Part shown: piece after piece, positions 31,815 through 35,858 of the stretch
How the letters are laid out: each line of letters opens with the position of its first letter
Numbering within the stretch: position 1 is the first letter of the stretch
Assembly: GCA_021203145.1 (NCBI GenBank)
Contig: JAJQBS010000091.1
Location: 1 to 35,858 of the forward strand
Direction of reading: 5' to 3'
Source of the DNA: Lachnospiraceae bacterium
GTDB lineage: Bacteria; Bacillota; Clostridia; Lachnospirales; Lachnospiraceae
Length of the DNA stretch: 35,858 nucleotides
Made by a program: the position numbers and the translations under genes
Notes under the pieces: generated by a model
Database searches by the model: none
Seen by the model: the letters and a program-made list of their open reading frames with translations, nothing else
What the model was told of the DNA's origin: nothing

Positions 31815-32546
31815 TTATTTCGTCCGGACTCCCGTGCGGATAATTTCTTCCGGATGATCTATCAGAAGTCTTTTCGCACAGGCATAGCCATATTTTCTCT
31901 CCAGCCAACCGGCACATTTGCCAAGGTTCGGCTTCCGGTCTTTCAGATTGTGCGCATCCGACGCGACATACCAGACCAGATCCTCCTCAATCAGCTCCCG
32001 GCAATACTGGCGCACCGAACGCCCCATATCCCCCAGGAGACTGCCCGCATTGATCTGAATACGCGCCCCTATCTGCGTAAGCTCCTCCGCGCGGTCAAAA
32101 TCATTCCGCATACACTCGTAGCGCTCCGCATGCGCGATCACCGGGCGATATCCTCCCGTCCGCAGCGCCGTTACCCGCTCCTTTATATAAGGAAATAGAG
32201 AACTCTCGCGAAACTCTGTCAATACATATCTGCTGCCGGCCATTGTCGGCCGTCCTCCACTTTTTAAAGTCTCCACCATCTCCATATTCGCGTGAAACTC
32301 GCATCCCATATACAGCTTCAGATCTGGCGCCAGAGCGGCTGCTTCATCACAGGTATCCCAGAAAGCCTGGTAAATCCGCGCCAGCTCCGGCTCAAACATT
32401 TCCACCCGGTAATGAGGTGTGACAATAATCATCCGTACCCCATCCTCATATTCCAACCGCAGCAGCTCACGTGTCTCTTCCATGGAATGAGAACCATCAT
32501 CCACGCCCGGAAGAATATGGCAATGAATATCATAAAGTCCCAGCAT
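31815..32546 (-). CDS. CpsB/YwqE-type tyrosine phosphatase of the PHP family
   Basis: Metal-dependent protein-tyrosine phosphatase that controls the bacterial tyrosine kinase of capsule or exopolysaccharide export. The 243-residue protein shows the PHP metal motifs IHCHILPGVDDG at the N-terminus, TPHY (about 44), GCEFHANM, PVIAHAERY and ASDAHN. No kinase, Wzx/Wzy or glycosyltransferase gene is near, so the substrate kinase must be elsewhere. A clear promoter lies at 32631-32659 and overlaps the thyX stop. It is followed by the secreted Ig-like protein. Confidence 0.92.
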   Translation of the reverse strand: MLGLYDIHCHILPGVDDGSHSMEETRELLRLEYEDGVRMIIVTPHYRVEMFEPELARIYQAFWDTCDEAAALAPDLKLYMGCEFHANMEMVETLKSGGRPTMAGSRYVLTEFRESSLFPYIKERVTALRTGGYRPVIAHAERYECMRNDFDRAEELTQIGARIQINAGSLLGDMGRSVRQYCRELIEEDLVWYVASDAHNLKDRKPNLGKCAGWLERKYGYACAKRLLIDHPEEIIRTGVRTK

Positions 32547-32630
32547 GTAATCCTCACATAAATCTGTCCGATATTCTGATTGTTCCCAGTCATTATGTCT
32601 CTAAAATCAGCAACTGAATCAATCAGGTAA

Positions 32631-32659
32631 AGTATACTCTGACGCCACCCCTTTTTCAA
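32631..32659 (-). promoter_or_regulatory. Promoter of the PHP phosphatase gene
   Basis: On the minus strand: TTGAAA (32654-32659), 17-base spacer, TATACT (32631-32636). The -35 lies within the last codons of thyX. Confidence 0.75.
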
Positions 32660-33306
32660 GAGGAAATAGATATATCCTGAAAAAATACAGGCAGTCTGTC
32701 TTGCAAAACGTCCAGTATCTGCCCGGCAATCTCACGGATCTGCGGATGGGCGCCGCCGGAAAGGCGCAATTTCAAAAAGTGCCTCCACTCCCGCAGGTTC
32801 ATGGTCATCACAATCTCCGTTTTCAAAGAATTCGGCAGGATCGACCGCGCTTCCTGCGGGGACGCCCCCGCAGAGAGCATCTCAAAGTAATACTTCTCCG
32901 CGCTCTCCATCGCCCGTGTCCAGATCTCGTATTTTTTACGGTCTGACGGGCTGTTCAGATCATAGCGGAAGCCGGTCGCAATGTCTATCACCGAAATCTG
33001 ATTCTGAAACTTATCCCTGGAATAATTACAGTAGCGGGTACTCTCCTGCGAATAGCTCGCGATCCGGTGGCGCACGATCTCATGCGTCACCCCCCGGTCG
33101 CAGGTCACCTTTACCGTCACATTCTCATGCTCAATCACCGACTCATGCCCGCTCTTTAAAATTCCGGCGATGAACCGCTCCGCCGTCCCCTCGCCGATCC
33201 GGTCCTCACTCTTGTAGCAGACTCTGCCGATCCGCTCAATCTTCTTCAGGATTGTCTGGTAATCCTCCATATCAATAATCTCAATCTCTGGTTTTACTAC
33301 AATCAT
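32656..33306 (-). CDS. thyX: Flavin-dependent thymidylate synthase
   Basis: Makes dTMP from dUMP with methylene-tetrahydrofolate, FAD and NADPH. The 216-residue protein carries the ThyX motif RHRIASYSQESTRY (RHRxxSxxxxSxR) near residue 77, and also SGHESVIEH, NLREWRHFLKLRL and HPQIREIA. Start is the ATG at 33306 with AGGAGG upstream; a longer frame to 33408 lies inside the upstream gene. It overlaps that gene by 4 bases (ATGA), so the two are translationally coupled. A ThyA-type enzyme is not seen in this window. Confidence 0.95.
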   Translation of the reverse strand: MIVVKPEIEIIDMEDYQTILKKIERIGRVCYKSEDRIGEGTAERFIAGILKSGHESVIEHENVTVKVTCDRGVTHEIVRHRIASYSQESTRYCNYSRDKFQNQISVIDIATGFRYDLNSPSDRKKYEIWTRAMESAEKYYFEMLSAGASPQEARSILPNSLKTEIVMTMNLREWRHFLKLRLSGGAHPQIREIAGQILDVLQDRLPVFFQDISISS

Positions 33307-33638
33307 TTTTCTCCTCCTGGTACAGATGCAGCCTCCGTCTCTCTTTTTTCCCCAGTCTTTTTCCGGGGTGTCGGGGTAAAAATCCCCAGCTTTACAAATA
33401 TCGCCCAAATATACGGCGCGCCAAAGGCATTCAGCTTTTTCGGGCCGGTGATCTCCTCCGGTGTTTCCAGAATCCTTTCATATGCCTTCGCGATCGTGGC
33501 GCGGGTAATAGACTTTTCCCGCCTGTCCACGAACAGCTCTCCGCCTTTTACCGTATAGTGGAACGGAAGCCCTTTTACGGTAAAAAAGGTCTCTCCCTGA
33601 TGTCCGGCCAAAAGCTCCCATAATTCTTCCTGGCTCAT
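33303..33638 (-). CDS. Small conserved protein coupled to thyX
   Basis: A 111-residue protein starting MSQEELWELLAGHQGETFFTVKGLPFHYTVKGGELFVDRR. The middle part KSITRATIAKAYERILE, then GPKKLNAFGAPYIWAIFVKLGIF, looks like a DNA- or nucleotide-associated small fold, but I cannot name it. The basic, Pro/Lys-rich tail is probably disordered. AAAGGA lies before the ATG. The stop overlaps the thyX start, so the protein may work with it or be tied to it only for expression. The promoter is at 33828-33856. Confidence 0.75.
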   Translation of the reverse strand: MSQEELWELLAGHQGETFFTVKGLPFHYTVKGGELFVDRREKSITRATIAKAYERILETPEEITGPKKLNAFGAPYIWAIFVKLGIFTPTPRKKTGEKRETEAASVPGGEK

Positions 33639-33827
33639 CCTTTGTCCTTTCCCGGCCGCCCGCTGCCATCACCAGAAGCTGCAAGCTGCGGTCCCTGCCT
33701 GGTCGACTGTTCTCTCCAAATACGAAGAAGCGGCCACTGCGGGCAGTCACTGCGACCCGGTTTCATTTGCGTCGATTCTTGTCTGCACCGCCACGAGATC
33801 CAGATCCCGTATCATCGCCTGAATGAT

Positions 33828-33856
33828 AGTATATAAAGAAACCGGGATTTTTTCAA
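33828..33856 (-). promoter_or_regulatory. Promoter of the small gene and thyX
   Basis: On the minus strand: TTGAAA (33851-33856), 17-base spacer, TATACT (33828-33833). The leader of about 185 bases (33639-33820) has no feature I can name. Confidence 0.75.
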
Positions 33857-33918
33857 GGTGATTTTTGCGAAAGAATGGTATTGCGCAAAGTATCTTCTGC
33901 AAAATGTGAATGTATATC

Positions 33919-34239
33919 CTACAGCACCATCCAAAACAGATACAGCAGCGCAACCACCGCGCTGCACCCGATAATATAAACCAGCGCAACCAGCAGCCCC
34001 GCTTTCAGCGCCATCCAGGTATATTTAAACCTCTCTCTGCGGGTAAACGGCGGCTGCTCCACCTCGCCCGCTCCGCCAGGTGCCGCGTGCGGCGCCGCAT
34101 CTCTGTCGGAATCCGCCCGGTTCTTCTGCTCATTATGAAAGCTTCGGGGCAGATGACCGAACATGCCCGGTCTCTCGACACCACTCATATCCGCGATCGT
34201 ACGACCATCATCATCCTCGTATTCTTTTTTCTTTCTCAC
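33919..34239 (-). CDS. Small membrane protein with cytoplasmic polar N-terminus
   Basis: A 106-residue protein. The first 70 residues are polar and contain DDDGRTIADMSGVERPGMFG, a block I have seen in small Lachnospiraceae membrane proteins. The rest holds a hydrophobic stretch of about 30 residues (WMALKAGLLVALVYIIGCSAVVALLYLFW) that could form one long or two short helices. Its ATG overlaps the stop of the truncated ATPase gene by 4 bases, which is probably a by-product of the deletion that cut the ATPase. Function unknown. Confidence 0.7.
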   Translation of the reverse strand: MRKKKEYEDDDGRTIADMSGVERPGMFGHLPRSFHNEQKNRADSDRDAAPHAAPGGAGEVEQPPFTRRERFKYTWMALKAGLLVALVYIIGCSAVVALLYLFWMVL

Positions 34240-35570
34240 CTTATGCCACTCCTCACTCCAAAAGCCGTTAAACTCTCTCGATCACACAAGAATGTTTCTT
34301 CATTCCCACACCTTTCACTTTTATTTAAAGAATGCACTTTTTCCAATGCGTCAGCTACTGCAACGCAGTCTCCTCGAATCGTTGCATCCAGTAATTCTTC
34401 AGAATCCTGCAATAATTCAGCTACATCTTCCCACTTATCGCCGCTTACCGAATCTGCAAAAGCCTCTGAGACTTCCTTATTCGGGATAAACACCTTTCTT
34501 TCCACAGCATCATAGCCCAAATATCCCAGATGAACCAGCAAAGTCAGCACATCATCCTTACTTTTAAATGAAGTAAAGTCATTCTGGAACGTTCCGATCC
34601 TGATCCTTACAGATTTTCCGCCAAGCATGGCGATCACTGCATCCTTCAGTCCATCAAAATTCATACTGATATAATCTTTCAGCGAATCATAGGATTCGGA
34701 ATCAGTCCAGTAATTTCCAAACTCCTCATTCATCACCGCATTCATAACAGAATTAGGGCTGTAGACGTGTTGAACCCGACTAAACGAATAGCCATCGTAC
34801 CATAAGCTCATACTTTCAAAATCCATATGGTATTTCCTGCACAGCGTCTTTACTTCCTGCTCCGTAAAGCCAACATACTTTGCAAGCTTCGCAGGTTTCG
34901 TCATAGTAAATTCTTTAAAATCGGTCAACGCAGACTGCGTTCCATATTTTTTTATCGGAAGAATACCTGTCATATAAGCAGCGGCAATCGTTTTATCCGT
35001 AGCGGGTCCTCCTTTAAAAAGTCCTCTGAGGAATTGAACATATTCTTCCTGCAAATCAAGATCATTCTTTGCTTCCCGGAACAAAGCGTCCCACTCATCT
35101 ATAATAATAATAAACTTCTCCTTTGTCCTCTCCACAATCGCAGATAACACATAAGGCAAAACCGTTTCATCAAAATCTTTAAACTCTGGATAGACCGCTT
35201 TCAGCTCCCGGATGACTCTTGATTGCAAATCCTTCACTACATTCTTTTTGTCTGCGCAATTAGAAACAAAACGAATCATGTCAATATAAATAACATCAAA
35301 CTTATTTAAATAAGTCTCATATGAATCCTTTTGGGATATTACGAGATCATCGAAAAGCAGGTGGGAATCACAGCTCTTGTCATAATAGGCACACAGCATC
35401 TTTGCAGCAAAAGATTTGCCAAAGCGTCTCGGACGGCTAAAGCTTGTGAATCTTCCCGGAGTTATATTAATTGTGCTGTTAATGTAATCAATCAGGTCTG
35501 TCTTATCTACGTAGATTCCTTTTCGAATAGAATGAAATGCATCATTCCCCGGATTTAAATATTCTCCCAT
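34236..35570 (-). CDS. AAA-ATPase (DUF1703-type) lacking its C-terminal nuclease domain
   Basis: The start MGEYLNPGNDAF and IYVDKTDLIDYINS, then the P-loop variant SRPRRFGKSFAAKML, Walker B IIIIDEWDALF and LWYDGYSF, match AAA-ATPase_like proteins (PF09820 type). Such proteins normally run to 520-590 residues and end in a PD-(D/E)XK nuclease domain (PF08011). Here homology ends at DALEKVHSLNKSE, and about 20 unrelated residues follow to the stop, giving 444 residues with the nuclease gone. Start at the ATG at 35570 (GGAGG 10 bases upstream); the frame extends to 35636. The junction lies near 34290-34320, next to the small membrane gene. Confidence 0.8.
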   Translation of the reverse strand: MGEYLNPGNDAFHSIRKGIYVDKTDLIDYINSTINITPGRFTSFSRPRRFGKSFAAKMLCAYYDKSCDSHLLFDDLVISQKDSYETYLNKFDVIYIDMIRFVSNCADKKNVVKDLQSRVIRELKAVYPEFKDFDETVLPYVLSAIVERTKEKFIIIIDEWDALFREAKNDLDLQEEYVQFLRGLFKGGPATDKTIAAAYMTGILPIKKYGTQSALTDFKEFTMTKPAKLAKYVGFTEQEVKTLCRKYHMDFESMSLWYDGYSFSRVQHVYSPNSVMNAVMNEEFGNYWTDSESYDSLKDYISMNFDGLKDAVIAMLGGKSVRIRIGTFQNDFTSFKSKDDVLTLLVHLGYLGYDAVERKVFIPNKEVSEAFADSVSGDKWEDVAELLQDSEELLDATIRGDCVAVADALEKVHSLNKSERCGNEETFLCDRESLTAFGVRSGIR

Positions 35571-35646
35571 GCATCTTCTGCCTCCCATCAGCCAATTATC
35601 AGTTCCGCTTTTAATACTTGTCAAAAACTCAGCCATCTACAAATAA

Positions 35647-35858
35647 TTATCTGTATCCATCATTCCAGAGTTTGTCGTACCATTCTTTCACTTCTTTCAG
35701 TGACCTCGTCAATACATCTATACGAACAACATAATGTACATCATATCTGCCTTTTACTTCCCAGTCTGTTAATTCCTGTAGCTTATTTTTAAAGTACTTT
35801 GGTATATAAACGATAACTCCGTGTTTTTTGGGACTAACTACGGAAAATTTACTCCGTA
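35647..35858 (-). CDS. Partial gene at the right edge (C-terminus only)
   Basis: An open frame enters from the right edge and ends at TAA (35647-35649). The visible 69 residues include SPKKHGVIVYIPKYFK, NKLQELTDWEVKGRYDV and RSLKEVKEWYDKLWNDGYR. I do not recognise the family. The frame composition is coding-like and ends just before the truncated ATPase gene. Confidence 0.55.
   Translation of the reverse strand, partial: RSKFSVVSPKKHGVIVYIPKYFKNKLQELTDWEVKGRYDVHYVVRIDVLTRSLKEVKEWYDKLWNDGYR

Noticed and set aside
33747..33812. A 22-codon frame (MIRDLDLVAVQ...) in the leader of the thyX operon.
   Set aside because: No ribosome binding site and no conservation evidence; treated as leader sequence.

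Overview
The window reads as chromosomal DNA of a gut-type Gram-positive anaerobe of the Clostridia, most likely Lachnospiraceae. The grounds are a type III glutamine synthetase, a CdaR-type regulator, a DUF624 (YesL-like) protein beside a CUT1 sugar ABC transporter, strong AGGAGG ribosome binding sites, SigA-like promoters with 17-bp spacers, and small Lachnospiraceae-type toxin-antitoxin/ATPase remnants. I recognised this from protein sequence only; no database was searched. I see no rRNA, tRNA, CRISPR array, transposase or integrase.

Layout. (1) 68-5276: mostly minus-strand housekeeping genes: a membrane protein, thiamine pyrophosphokinase, an M19 dipeptidase, and a manC-manA pair for GDP-mannose supply behind a good promoter. 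(2) 5351-7447: a gene graveyard. It holds an AAA_14-type ATPase cut short behind three evenly phased palindromes, a HipA-like kinase cut short on the other strand, a nucleotidyltransferase and a second ATPase each carrying an internal deletion, and a double-hairpin element exactly at the ATPase/HipA junction. (3) 7483-19944: a locus for uptake and breakdown of unsaturated uronides (pectin- or glycosaminoglycan-derived). A solute-binding protein and two permeases import the sugar. GH88 unsaturated glucuronyl hydrolase releases the unsaturated uronate, KduI isomerises it and KduD reduces it to 2-keto-3-deoxygluconate. A DUF2264 protein and a DUF624 membrane protein accompany them, and a HEPN/MNT toxin-antitoxin pair sits inside the gene string. 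No polysaccharide lyase, kdgK or kdgA is present, so the locus looks built for imported oligosaccharides and must rely on genes elsewhere. (4) 19945-25135: a Uma2-type protein, then a MarR regulator translationally coupled to a heterodimeric ABC exporter, with GGTACC operator-like sites and a terminator. (5) 25146-31800: two small helical proteins (one split by the second double-hairpin element), a CdaR-type regulator, glutamine synthetase III, class II fructose-bisphosphate aldolase and an acidic secreted protein. (6) 31815-35858: a CpsB-type PHP phosphatase, ThyX, small conserved proteins, an AAA-ATPase that has lost its C-terminal nuclease domain, and a partial gene at the right edge.

Three themes run through the window. 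First, two families of short interspersed repeats: a unit just behind three stop codons that keeps an open frame, and a double hairpin that reads through protein frames. Second, several otherwise ordinary enzymes and regulators (GH88, DUF2264, M19, ManA, DUF624, MarR) carry extra hydrophilic, low-complexity or tandem-repeat segments. Third, several mobile-type genes are eroded by clean internal or terminal deletions.
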